Part shown: positions 12,619 through 24,030 of the stretch, piece by piece
Layout: every line of letters starts with the position of its first letter
Position numbering within the stretch: the first letter of the stretch is position 1
Assembly (NCBI GenBank): GCA_000226015.1
Contig: JH155387.1
Span: forward strand, 92,994 to 134,568
Source: Mnemiopsis leidyi
Taxonomy: Eukaryota; Ctenophora; Tentaculata; Lobata; Bolinopsidae
Length of the DNA: 41,575 bases
Reading direction: 5' to 3'
Translations under genes and position numbers: made by a program
The notes under the pieces: generated by a model
Databases searched by the model: none
What the model was told of the DNA's origin: nothing
The model's input: the letters and a program-made list of their open reading frames with translations, nothing else

Positions 12619-12730
12619 GGAAACAAGATAAAACTAGATACGATAAACAATAGAATAAATAAAGATTAATTAAAATAGATTGAAGATTAAAAGATAACAC
12701 ACACGACTAGCAAATCAATCTTATCAAGAT
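12619..12730 (+). repeat. Right copy of the gap-flanking duplication
   Basis: Second copy of the segment at 12498-12607, immediately after the gap. Both ends match the left copy, so sequence to the right of 12730 probably joins directly to sequence at the left copy's end. Confidence 0.9.
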
Positions 12731-15700
12731 GTTTGGTGTTGATCAGTCGACCATCAAACCTAAGGAAATCAACAACACCTCCATAACCTAATCTACGGAA
12801 CTAAACAACGAAGATTCGCAGCCGGTAATATAAAAAGTGCGCAGCAGCGGCCAAGTTTTTTGATGTTTCATACTGCTTGTAAAGGCTGCCATGCGGGGAT
12901 CACGTGGCACGGGGACGCTCCCTGACCGGTCGAGAGAGAAAGAATGTGGCTCGTGATTGGAGGACCCGGGCACGAGCCAATTAGTGGGACAGCGTGTTCA
13001 GTGTCAACAATCGCTCTCAAAGAGGCACCTTGTGCTGGTGATTAGAGGTAATTAGTGATCAATGGTAAGAAAATCGAGCGACCATTGTCAGCTCGGATAC
13101 CAGAGTTCAAATACAAGCGTGATACAGGATAAATAGCGTTAAAGAGAGCCTGAAAAACAAGGCGTTTGATTGATCGAATTTGAGTTTTACTCGGAGTTGT
13201 ATCGAATTGAAAATCGAATGAAATGAAAACTGTTTGCTTGAAGAGAGATTAAAGCAATCGGCAAGTTGCTAAACACAGGAAAAAGAAAGAGTTTCTGCAG
13301 TAAATTGGGACAAAGATGCCCTCTTTTACAATTAAGTCAAGAAAATCAGATATTGCTTTGCAGTTGAAGGCGTTTAATCACCGGCATCACTATTGAGACA
13401 TTGCATGAAATACGATTTTCATCTTTTAAAAAGGAACGCTGATTGTGGGGCCGGGCATAATTCTAAGGGCTTAGCACAGCTTAACTTGTATGCTGATTTT
13501 ACGGTCTGTGGTTTAAATGGTCTTCGCTGTCAGTAAATTATGGTACGGAAAATTTATTTAGCCTCCATTAACATTGGGCTCTAAATTCAAAATAACAATA
13601 AAGAGCAAAGCAACAGATTTGTCACACAAAATACACTCTTTGAACTATGAATAGGCGGCTCCCAAAACAAGCCATTAAAACTTTAGTGCTTAAATTCGCA
13701 TCTGTTCAATGGTCTTCGACCCATGCCAATCCTAGTGTGGAGGATAGCGGATCCACCCCCATAACAGAAGTTCCTCCTGTTTCTACAATGTTGTTTCATT
13801 TCACCAGACTCCCAACCATTTACCACCAGTCAGATCGTGGTACTACATGATGTTGCAAGTTTACGTAGAGCCATTGTCTCACGACCTTGGTATTTGTGGA
13901 ATCGACCATTCACGAGATTTGGTGCGGATATTTTAGTAAAATTACCTCAGAGATGATGTTTTGTAAAATAACACAAGCACTAAAATTACAAATTCCAAGA
14001 GAGAGCGTGTTACTGTTTATAATTTTTAGTTTGATTTGAGATTTAATCTAGCTTTCTGTAGTTCTTTCCAGAAAGGTTAAATTATACTTCGTTGAGGAGT
14101 ACCAATTTTAGCCATTACTCAATAAAAGGACTATAAAATTATTCGCATAGTCGCAAATAATCCAAAAATTACACTTGTGAGTTTTGACATAAGTATTAAG
14201 TTAGAGATTACCTCGAGAACAGTTTGATATATGAATAGTGCACGTCTCAGATAATCTGGTAAACAGCAGAGCCCGGAAGACCGTTTTGCAGTACTTTAGA
14301 TTTTTGATAAGTATTAAATCACGGAAGGAATTTAAGAAATGCTACAAACAGTTGCTTCTTTGACGAAGCTAATTTACTTGTTGCGATATAAAATTTCCCT
14401 TCCTCTACACTTTCCAGTCACGTGATTATGAAATCCTGCAAATGTTTTACCACTCTTTCCCAACTTGCAATTAAACTAAACTGCATCCACCATGTGAGTC
14501 TAACACGTGACATCCTTGGTTCGCGGTTATTGGGCGAGGACGAGGCAAGGATGACACTATTCGCTACAAGAAGTTTCATGTATAAATTAGGATTGCCACC
14601 CTGGTTTGATTACATGGTAATTGACACGTGACTATGACTCAGAATCGCTTATAGCAAGTATTTTAATGATCCAGTGCGTTAGATAAGTAGCATCGTCAAG
14701 CAGTGTGCCAAGGTGTAAAATTCTAAAAAACGAAAAAAAACTTGGTCAAACGAAATTTCGTAAGCTATTTAATATAATTCATGTACACTTCCTGAGAAAT
14801 CCAGCTGAGTTCAACCTCTCTCAGCAGGTCACCTTTGAAGTTACACGGTGTTTAGGATTTAAAACGGTGTCCTGTAAGATTTTACACCTAGGAGGAGGGA
14901 ACACACCCACGTAGGGGAGCTATGTCAGTTCCATGAACTATACTTACCGTTGGGCCGGTTGCTTGTTGGGCTGTTTCACCGACCACCTCTCATTCCTTCT
15001 CGGCTGCGCGGCAACCACGTATTTTGCTTTTACCATCCTCTGCGCCATCCCTTGAATGGTATTTGGTGAGAATTACCAAACATACTGGTTTGAATTGTTC
15101 TAAAATTAAATTCTTTCGCTGGTTAGGCATCCGAGTTGCTTGAATAAGTATGCATGTAAGTATGCGAGAAGTATGCAACATGAAAGTTATATTTTCAGAT
15201 CAAGGAAGTAATGGGTAAAATTAAAACAGGAGAAAATTTAGAAAACAGGACGAGTTGTAATTTTGTAGTTTTAACAAAGTTGTCTGATTTACACAATAAT
15301 GAATAAATTTAGTATTCGTTGTCTATTCCCATAACTACTGGAAGATTAGCTGAACCACAAAATTATAATAAAACGACTTTTAGAGGGAATAAAAAACAAA
15401 TTTATTAACGCTAAAAAGTTTACAAATTAAGTTTACAAATTAAACGATTATGATTCTACCAATCGACTTAATCAGCATATCAATCATTTCGTGCGATACG
15501 ATATTTTACAAAACCTATTCCACAATAAGAAATATGTTTGTCTTCTTTGAATATACTATGATTCTAAATATACGTATCAATGCATCATGGATAAATTACC
15601 ATTTATATTCAAATTAAGTATCTTCCAGGGTTAAACATGCTCTGGCCGTCTTAGCCTATCCAACCTACAAGGAAGTACACTTAACCTGCGACTTAAGTCA

Positions 15701-16342
15701 CCGTCTTGCTAATCAAACAGGGTCGACTTTAAAGTGGAGGGAGATCTAACCCGTTAATATGTGCCTTCAAACGAAACTGTTGAGCCCGGCAGATGTTTTG
15801 AGAATATAATCGTTGACTCAATAGCCTAAGATAAGATCTTAATTAAGATCTCTTACTTGTATGACAGCCAAACGCAAAGATCGAGACGATTTGCCAAAAC
15901 GCGCACATTCACGCGCGCAAGACCATGCCTTTGCGGGAAATCAATCATATTCATGCCATCGCGCCTTACGTTTTCAATGTATGGTCACGTGACAAAGTTA
16001 ATACATTATACACACAAGCTAAGTCATTTTCTTAGCAGCACGCCAATTGCCTACATAAACAATGACTAAAATCAGGTGCAGAGTCAAAAACAAACAGCTT
16101 ACAGCTGTCACAAAATGTTAAGACGGTAGTGTAGGTAGAAATCCTTGATCTCGATCTAGTTGTAAGTGTATTAGATCATCGCACGAACTGATTAACTAAT
16201 AGCCATTACGGCATTAGATCATCAAAACAAGACACAAAGATGGTGAAAGCAAGGAATTTTCATACTTAGTAGTTCTGAAGTCCACTTTCTCCTTGGCTCA
16301 CGGCTCACCTGATTATTCTGGAAATGACAATATACAACGGTT
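12731..16342. other. Gene-poor region between the gap and Rho-1
   Basis: Mostly AT-rich with scattered short frames lacking recognisable motifs. A perfect 18-bp palindrome, AGATCTTAATTAAGATCT, lies at 15834-15851. The right end should hold the 3' UTR of Rho-1 (minus strand). No gene or structural RNA is supported. Confidence 0.5.
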
Positions 16343-18124
16343 TTATAATGTAATACACTTGTTTCTGCTAGACTGCTGCCGTTTCCTTGGGAACAAAACT
16401 CCTCTCATGACATCATCGAACAGTTCCTTCAGTCCTTCCTGTGTAAGTGCCGAACATTCCATGTACACTTCAGCACCTATCTGAACAGTTAAATCGTAGT
16501 TATACTTACATGCTTACATTCTTCCATCTACCCGCTAGATAATGGTTAAGTCACTGTCATCCGATGTGAAGGACACTCAATAACTAGTCTCTATAGTAGA
16601 TAAAATAAAACAAGATGTCAAGAGAACTAAACGATGAGAAGCTGACGCTTGGACTGCTGTCACACGCCAACAGAAGGCCTAAGACATATCAACATCAGGA
16701 GATAAAACGGCAGCAAACAGAAAGTAGTGGTGTTGTACTAACTAACCGCTTTAGCTAGACTTTGTCCTTGTTCAGGAGGTATAAGTTTGACAGGACCAGC
16801 GCCGCTCCGCAGATCCGACTTTGTTCCTACGAGATAGATCGGAGCAGATGGGCAGTGGTGAGCAACCTGTGTAGAGATTTCTCTAAAATACAGATGGAAC
16901 AAAGTTCGTTGGAAACTGAGTTAAGAAACAGTGGAAATCAAAAACGGAAAAAAGAACTTGGGACAATTCGAAAACGATGAAATATTGAATGAAAAGGAAA
17001 GTACGAATGGGATATGATTGAATTTTTGCGAACCATTAGTTTTAAGACGTAGTGGTATTTTACCTCGGGTTTCCATTTGTTTCTGACATTGTTAAAGCTA
17101 GCCTCCGAGTCAAGAGCAAAGCAAATAATGAAGACATCGCTCTCAGGATAGCTTAGCGGACGTAATCTATCGTAGTCTGCCTGGCCTGAAGCAAGTTTAG
17201 CTTATTCTACAGAACAGCTAAAAGCAGGACAGAAGAATGTAAGATATTATCAGGGAGGATATTTATCTGTTGGGGATTTAGGGAATATAAATATCTGGCT
17301 GAAGATAAAATAAAATTAAACAACATAAAAGTAAAAGACAAAATGAAAAGTTAACAAGCAGAAAGGCGATTGGCGGTCAAGATAACAAAATGTAATTAGT
17401 AAGGAAAAATTGACAATAAGACAAAAAGTTAGGCAAAATTTACAACAAGACAAAAAGTAAGGTAACATTCACAATAAGGCAAAAAGTAAGGGAACATTTA
17501 CAACAAGCCAAAAAGTAAGGGAACATTTACAACAAGACAAAAAGTAAGGTAACATTCACAATAAGGCAAAAAGTAAAGTAACATTTACAACAAGACAAGA
17601 AGTAAGGTAACATTTACAATAAGACAAAAAGTAAGGGAACATTTACAACAAGACAAAAAGTAAGGTAACATTTACAATAAGACAAGAAGTAAGGGAACAT
17701 TAAAAATGGCCGACCTGCAGTGTCCCACAAGTTGAGACTGACAGGCTGCCCACTGACCAGCACGTTAGTCGAGTAGTGGTCGAATATGGTCGGTCGGTAT
17801 TCTCCGGGGAAGGCGTCGGTACAGTACGAGATCATCATGCATGTCTTACCTGTCAATGAGGGGGCATCACATAACAGAGGTAATGATAATGTGGCGGAGA
17901 AATCAGATAGCTGGAAGAGGATAACAAGAGTTTAACACTGATAAATGAAGTTGTCATTTCACTGATAAATGAAATGACGTTTCACCGCTAACAACTATAG
18001 CACTCGGGACGTTTAACAGTCGACGGACACACATATGATTTCTAGAGAAGCAGCAATGAAGAAAGAAAAAAACTGTCGTACCGACATTGCCATCGCCCAC
18101 AACAACACCCTTTATGTCCTTCAT
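16343..18124 (-). CDS. Rho-1: canonical Rho-family small GTPase, 5 exons
   Basis: Exons 18124-18082, 17849-17715, 17185-17064, 16866-16747 and 16480-16343, all GT-AG and in phase, predict 185 residues ending in the CAAX box CITL. The P-loop GDGNVGKT has its intron between G15 and K16 (Rac numbering). Switch I is [10 protein letters not shown] and switch [20 protein letters not shown]. The base-binding motif is GTKSDL and the G5 motif ECSAL. The tail [11 protein letters not shown] is basic. Family role: a GTP/GDP switch anchored to membranes by a prenyl group, controlling actin and polarity. All catalytic positions, including G12 and Q61, are present, so it should hydrolyse GTP. The Rho insert region is about 8 residues shorter than in Rac1. 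Two further exons upstream (18811-19123) could replace its exons 1-2. Confidence 0.92.
17396..17700. repeat. 29-bp minisatellite in Rho-1 intron 2
   Basis: About ten head-to-tail copies of a 29-bp unit of the form ACAAAAAGTAAGG(T/G)AACATTTACAA(T/C)AAG. The array ends about 14 bp from the 5' splice site of Rho-1 exon 2. Variants alternate at a few positions (GGTAAC/GGGAAC, ACAATAAG/ACAACAAG), suggesting a higher-order two-unit pattern. Confidence 0.93.
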
Positions 18125-18810
18125 ACAGTCCCAGTAGAGTCAATGTGTCGGGTTTAACAATTTTCTAAGGTGTTTTTAAGTCATCTTGTCATTTTCATAC
18201 GATTTACATCCTACAAAGTGTTTTATCAGTGACATTAAGCAAACAGTCAATCAGCACAAAAAAATAAGTTTTAACGAACATCAAGAAAGAAGTCGAAATA
18301 GTAAATTATCAAAGAAGAACTCAAAGTCAAAACCAAAACTATAAAGAAGAAGGCTACACGCAACGACTTAAGAGCACTGAACTGATCAGTTTGATAATAG
18401 TTCTAGTTATTGGGTTACCACTTTTGTGTGGTTTGACGTTGCATGAGCATGATGTAGCCAGTTCCAAAATACCATTTCGGTTATTAAATATCGATACTTT
18501 GTAATTTCGGTTATTAAATATCAAAACTTTAGGACTTTCGATTAATTTAGATTGGTTATCGTTAACAAAAAAACATAGAAGCTGCGGTGTCGGTTCTGCC
18601 GGGTTTAACCCAATTTTTGTTTTCGGTTCAGTTAACCGGTTTCTGTGACAACAGTTGTAACGACCCGCTGTAGCGGGTTTGGATTGAATAGAAAAATATA
18701 CAACAGACAAGAAGGAGAGAAAAATTAAGTACAATTTTCAGGGTTTAGAAATAACGAGCGATAGTTAAGAAAGATCAGTACAAAAAGATGAGAATTGTCG
18801 TATGGATCAC
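18125..18810. other. Spacer between the two 5' exon cassettes of Rho-1
   Basis: Would be intron for a transcript starting at 19123 and promoter/5' UTR for one starting at 18124. I searched it for Rho exons 3-5 (DxxG follow-on, TKxD, CAAX) on the minus strand and found none. A long open frame at 18354-18734 on the minus strand shows no domain. Confidence 0.6.
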
Positions 18811-19123
18811 CTGCAGTGTCCCACAACTGATAGCGCACTGTTTGTCCATCTACTATCGCATGTAAAGCTTGTTGATCAAAAATTGTCGGACCAGCTGGAT
18901 ATATGTTAGCACAATACGAGTATTCAATGCAGGACTTCCCTGAAAATTACAGATATATGTATTTTCTAGTTGGTCAGTGAGCCTTATTTTAGAGTTGAGT
19001 ACCTTTCGAGAAGACACCATTTTAGGATATAACTATACTGCTAATAAAAAGGAAAAATAGTGGCATGTAATGTGATATACCTACTTGGGGGTCTCCAACC
19101 AGCACAATTTTTATACATTTCAT
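18811..19123 (-). CDS. Rho-1': second Rho exon 1 + exon 2 cassette (5' half only)
   Basis: Exon 1 (19123-19081, 43 nt) encodes MKCIKIVLVGDPQVG and exon 2 (18939-18811, 129 nt) encodes KSCIEYSYCANIYPAGPTIF through YQLWDTAG. Exon 1 has the same length, phase and intron position (between G15 and K16) as Rho-1 exon 1. Exon 2 ends in the same phase at the same place (DTAG|Q). No exons 3-5 follow before Rho-1 begins. It can therefore splice in frame to Rho-1 exons 3-5 (predicted 183 residues), skipping Rho-1 exons 1-2, or it is a partial duplicate. Oddities: position 12 is Pro (GDPQVGKS), switch I is one residue short and lacks Y32 (AGPTIFD), and position 40 is Gln rather than Tyr. No stop codons interrupt it. 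Confidence 0.75.
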
Positions 19124-20098
19124 GTTCTCATGTTAGAAATATTTTGTCCGATTTCAGGTCTAGTTCATGGTATGATTGTTGGAGATAAAGGCTTTACATT
19201 CTGCAAAAATCATTCATGATAAAAGCTGTTTGGCAGGGTTAAGTTTATTTCTAATACCCTGTTCAGTGATCAATCTCTGTGCCAAAAGAAAATATGTATC
19301 AAGATAACAACATTTTAAACAATCTTGTCATATTGAAATGATGCCTATCCTTAGTAATAATTTTCTGGATCGGTTCCAAAAATATAGAACAGTTTTAATG
19401 TATGAAATTGGTCCAAATTACACATATCATCTTAGATATTGCCATTTGCTTTGTGTTAACATGTTATTAGTCTTCTAAGAGAACACCAACAAAAATTGAA
19501 CCTTCAAATTTCAAATTCATAAAGTATAAACAAAGTTAAACTTGAATCAGAAATCAACTATAGTCATGATCCTTGGTAAAACTTAAATTTGATTAATGGA
19601 ACACATCCTGATAAAATAAAAACGTTTTGTCTGTACAAATTCTTACACCAATTCAGCACGAAAAATAGATTACTTTAAACCACTTTTAAAATTCTAATTC
19701 ATTCACAATAAAAGAATAAATTTCAAGTTAAAAGTTCAATATGCTAAAATCAAAAAGACTTTTGCATCAATTATTTAAAATCCAAATATCAAATAAAATA
19801 GCTGAACAATTACACATTACAGATTAACGGAATCAAAGTCATGCCTAATGTTATTCAAAAAATTTTAAAAAACTGATGAGCAACATAAAATATATTATTT
19901 CTCTAACCTATCCATTACTATACTCAAAGGTTAATTGGAAACCAACAAGGGCAAACACAAAGTTAACATTCCCTTCAAAAATCAAACTTTCAAAAAGCAG
20001 CCTATCTGAACACATTTTATGAGAATCTGCAAGAACCGAAGAGTCAGCATCACATGACGTCACATGATATCCAAAAAGAGTGTGCCACGTGACATGTC
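19124..20098. other. Intergenic region between Rho-2 and the Rho-1 cassettes
   Basis: 975 bp, strongly AT-rich. It should contain the Rho-2 3' UTR and the promoter for the 19123 start. No further Rho exon or other motif was seen on either strand. Confidence 0.55.
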
Positions 20099-21260
20099 CT
20101 ACAGAATGGTACAACACCCCTTCTTCTCATCACCACCCTGGCCGTGCACCGCCACCTTTATCACCTCCAGAAAGAGCTCCTTCACTCCTTCCATCGTTAG
20201 AGCTGACACCTCCATGTACTTGAACGCTCCGATCTGTTCAGAGGAATGTAACATGATAAATGCACCTTGACATGTTCTTTTTTTGGCAAAATAATGTGTA
20301 ATTTCATGAGATGAAAAATTATTCCGTTTCATTATTTACCATCAAATTGTGTATGATAAAATCAGATAGGCTGCGTCTAACACGGACTACAAATAACGTG
20401 GGTTGACGTTATCCAAACATGACTACAATTTTATCGGCACACTTACCTCTCTCTGTGTCTGGTAACCGTCCGACTGTTTAAGAAGCTCCATAGCATGGTC
20501 ATCTTTCCTCCTGTCACTCTGGAGTCCAACAAGTACAACTGGGGCTTCCGGACAGTATTCCTTAGCCTGAAAACAGTTTTTAATCATTCGAACCAGACAA
20601 ATTTGTCGTCACACGAACTGGCGAATCTCTTGATGAACGAGTTTACTTTTTACTACTATATAACCATGATAACCGCAATCGCAAACTATCACAAACTCGT
20701 GGAATCGCTGATTTCTCACCTCTTGGCTCCACTTATGTTTAACGTTGGCGAGACTGGTGGGTGAGTTGATGGAGTAGCATATCAGAATAACCTCACTTTC
20801 GGGGTACGACAACTTTCTCAGATCATCGTAATCTTCCTGACCTGGAGACAACAACTTTCATGTTCGGGGTGTTCAGAAAAGATGACACTCGATTTACAAA
20901 ATAGAAGATAGATCTATCGCGATTTAAAGTAGAAAGTAAAGTCTGTAAGGAGCTGACCAGCTGTGTCCCAAAGGTTTAAACAAACTGGACCAATTCCCTC
21001 AACCTCCTGGTTTACGGCGAAGTTGTCGAAAATAGTTGGCACGTACTCGGTAGGAAATCGTTCTGAGAAGTGAGGTTAGCGTCAGAGCCGGACAATCATA
21101 ACCGTCCTACTTTCCTATAGATAACTCAACCGAGGTCTCGGTAACGGAAATGCGGAATGAACATTAACGACGATTTACCTTGGGAGTAAGACATGAGAAG
21201 ACAAGTTTTACCGACAGCTCCGTCCCCAATACACACACACTTCACATTTCTCATCGCCAT
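20099..21260 (-). CDS. Rho-2: canonical Rho-family small GTPase, 5 exons
   Basis: Exons 21260-21179, 21062-20958, 20841-20720, 20566-20447 and 20233-20099 join in phase to give 187 residues, TAG at 20099-20101. The start MAMRNVKC has a good Kozak context (GTTACCATGG). The P-loop is GDGAVGKTC, switch [11 protein letters not shown] and switch [20 protein letters not shown]. The G5 motif is EVSAL and the end is KKGCCTIL, a CAAX box (CTIL) next to a second Cys that might be palmitoylated. Introns 2-4 sit at the same places and phases as in Rho-1, but intron 1 is about 10 residues further downstream. The G4 motif is LQSD in place of TKLD; a Gln at the Lys position also occurs in Cdc42 (TQxD), so nucleotide binding is plausible. 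G12 and Q61 are intact. Confidence 0.92.
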
Positions 21261-23209
21261 GGTAACGCTGCTGGGATCGTCTGACTTACATGTAATACCT
21301 AAATACAGGGTCAGTAAGTCAAGCAACATATCCGTCCGCAGAGAAAATCAGCAGGAATCAAACTCAATGAGATATCAGATTTCATAGGTAAATGCCGCGG
21401 CTGAAATCAATTTATTTTATTATTACTTTATGATGAACTACAATTTCAAATGCGTCGTTAGCAAGGTAAAAATCTGGCCAGATGTTCTAAAAATAAGATA
21501 GTAAAGTACATACTTTGGGCTAGAAATTATAGAAACCATCTCTTACATACTTTTATTGCGGCTGTGCCGATAATCTCCCGTCACACCCCCCATCCTCCTC
21601 AACAAACGACGCGTACAAAATCTCATGGGAAAATCAGGAGAAAGCTCTTATAAAAAGTCGGAAGAGACGTAGCGGCCAAGGCCAGATGTGAGGGGGAATG
21701 ATACCCCACTAGATGTCATGTTGTTATGATTCGGTCAGGGGTCATGCCACCAGGTGCATGCCTGAACTGTAACTACCATATTATCCCCCCGTCCCACTAA
21801 AATTGTCTCTCTCGCTCTTTCTCTCATGCTACTGACTCGGAAAGGGAGATCAATGAAATTAACAACAACAGTTTTAAAACGAAGGATAGGAGGGAACAAG
21901 GGATCTAGCTCCCAAAAGTGAAATTTAGTACTTTTGGAATCATTAAATCTCTAGCTCTTTGGCATTGAAAGGACCTAATAAAGTGACCTCTGTGCACTAT
22001 GCGATGACGTGAATTAGGGGCCGATCAAGTCTCATTTTGTGACGTCTGTGTACGTCAGAAGAGGGCAAAACAACCTGCTATAAACTGTATATCGTAACAA
22101 CCGTCACCAGCCATCACACTAGCGCATCATCTTATCGATTATGAGGGAAATCATGCCTCTGTGTGCATCTAAAATACTTTAATATTTCGAAATCCGTGGA
22201 GCCAAAGAAGATTAGGGTTGAGTTATTCATCAGTAGATGCTATTAAATGTTCAAACTTGCTAAAATTAGGAAAATCTCGTCAATAACCCGAACCATCCTA
22301 GGCGATGCGCATCTATTTGCATATAACATGTATACTCAACATTCAAGTTTGATGTAAACGACTACCACATTGTTTATCTTGTATAGACACGTGATCAAAT
22401 AATGTTTGTTTAGCTCACGTACACTCAGTCTATATTTAGCCGGTTTTGACATGGGATACCCAGCTGAGTGTTTGTTGTAGACTGGGCTATCAAATCAAAC
22501 AAAGCAAAGAAATAATACATTGTGTGCAATTGGTTCATAACAGAATCGGACTTTTGTACCTTAAACTACTAACAAAAATGAAATAAATCAAGGCTAGATA
22601 TAAGGTAGAGTTAAACAACGAAGTTGATATCATACCTGCAGCATCAAATGATTTCGAGATGAATAGACATTATTAGATATTACTACTGTAATATTACTAC
22701 TGTAATATAACTTTCAAAAACAGTACGCTATTGGGCTGTCTTCCCCGTATATTAAGAACGGCATTCAACAGTGCTTTCATAATTTTAAAAACACGGCTAT
22801 TAGAAAGGAAAAATTACCGTAAAATCGCTACAAAGCAGTTAGATATTGACGGCTTATGAATTCTAAACAATAGATTGTCAAGGCGAAACCCGTTTAGAGA
22901 TATCATTCTATCATTACAGATCAGACTTTTGGTTTCAACTTACAGAGACATACAAGCCGAAGTTGTACCTGATGTTGCATTATCATAACACTGGCAGTAA
23001 CAAAGAGCGGAGTGGAATCTATAGTTGAGCATCGAACTGGCGCCGTTCTTAATGTGTACCGTGATAGCAACAGTCTGCACTTTAGTACAGGAGACATAAG
23101 CATCTTTCTGTACAACTCACATTATGAACTTTATCACCTCTTGATTTGAAGTATTTCATCATGTTCACAAACGTGGAGATTACCAATAAAAAATCCATTG
23201 AGAAACTCA
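21261..23209. other. Intergenic region between Rho-2 and Rho-3
   Basis: About 1.95 kb. It should contain the Rho-2 promoter and the Rho-3 3' UTR. There are CRE-like half sites around 22035-22060 (TGACGTC, TACGTCA). No supported gene; the short frames have no motif. Confidence 0.5.
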
Positions 23210-24030
23210 CTAAAGTAGACAGCAACTGAGACGTTTACTTTTCCTAGCCTTCCTCTCCGCGTGTTTGAGTGCCACGACAATGATCCGAGATATAAGTTCC
23301 TGCACCGTTGATCTGTTTAGAACGGACACCTCCAAAGAAAACATCCACCCGACCCTATACCTGCTCAAATCCACGGCTTCCTGCCACACTTGGTCCTTGA
23401 TGTTCTCCGGTGTCACCTCGTCAACCTTCGTCTTCAACAAAATAACCGGGATATCCTGAAATCCACACCTTACAATCTCATCCCGCCAAAACAAGTCTAA
23501 AGTATCCTCGAAGATGTCATGATGAGCCCGGTCTACGGCGGGGAAACAGAGGACAAACACGTCAGTACCGGGAAAGTTCAGAGGACGAAGACGGTCGAAC
23601 TCGTCTAGTACGTATGTGTCTCGGAGATGGAGGTGTACTTTTCGACCGTCAGTAGTCTGGGTCTGGAGGTAGAGTGGACCTGGATAGGGGATTAACAGAT
23701 ATTACAGTCTTGGGAATCGGAAAGTTTTATACTTAGGTGTTAGTTGAAATGTTCAAAAAGAGGTGACTGTAGTCTGTATTGAAACATGATAGAGATGAAA
23801 GTGATGAAAGCTCGGAATGTAAACTTATAAGTGTTTAAAAGCCTCCCCAAAATTAGACACAGCAGGTCCCTGTTACCTGGCTCTTCATTCCATGGTAGGA
23901 CTTTTGGTACTGGATCAGGAACAGTTCGATCTAAGATATTGTATAACAGAGTAGTTTTACCAATCCCATTGAAACCAAGAAATGTGGCAACTAATTCTAT
24001 TGGTTCTCCAGATCTGTTGGTGCTGCCCAT
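23210..24030 (-). CDS. Rho-3: degenerate Rho-like (pseudo)GTPase, 2 exons
   Basis: Exons 24030-23877 and 23679-23210 (GT-AG, phase 1) give 207 residues with TAG at 23210-23212. The P-loop is GFNGIGKTT and a TKVD G4 motif is present. The Rho switch II tail EFDRLRPLNFPGTDVF and the CAAX box CCLL identify the family. Key changes in Rac numbering: G12 is Asn, T35 is Lys (VPKVLPW), and the DxxG motif reads DTYV, so G60 is Val and Q61 is Leu. Losing T35 and G60 should abolish normal Mg/gamma-phosphate sensing by both switches. The frame is open with a polybasic tail (ARKSKR), so it is probably a working gene with altered biochemistry rather than a pseudogene. Its single coding intron lies in switch I, unlike Rho-1 and Rho-2. 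Confidence 0.82.

Noticed and set aside
15834-15851. 18-bp perfect palindrome as a regulatory site
   Set aside because: Kept only as a note: AT-rich palindromes of this size can occur by chance in 40 kb and nothing nearby needs it.
17396-17700. CRISPR-like regular repeats
   Set aside because: Units are directly adjacent with no spacers and sit in an animal intron; this is a minisatellite.
18354-18734. Minus-strand frame of 126 codons between the Rho-1 cassettes
   Set aside because: Checked for missing Rho exons 3-5; it contains none of their motifs.
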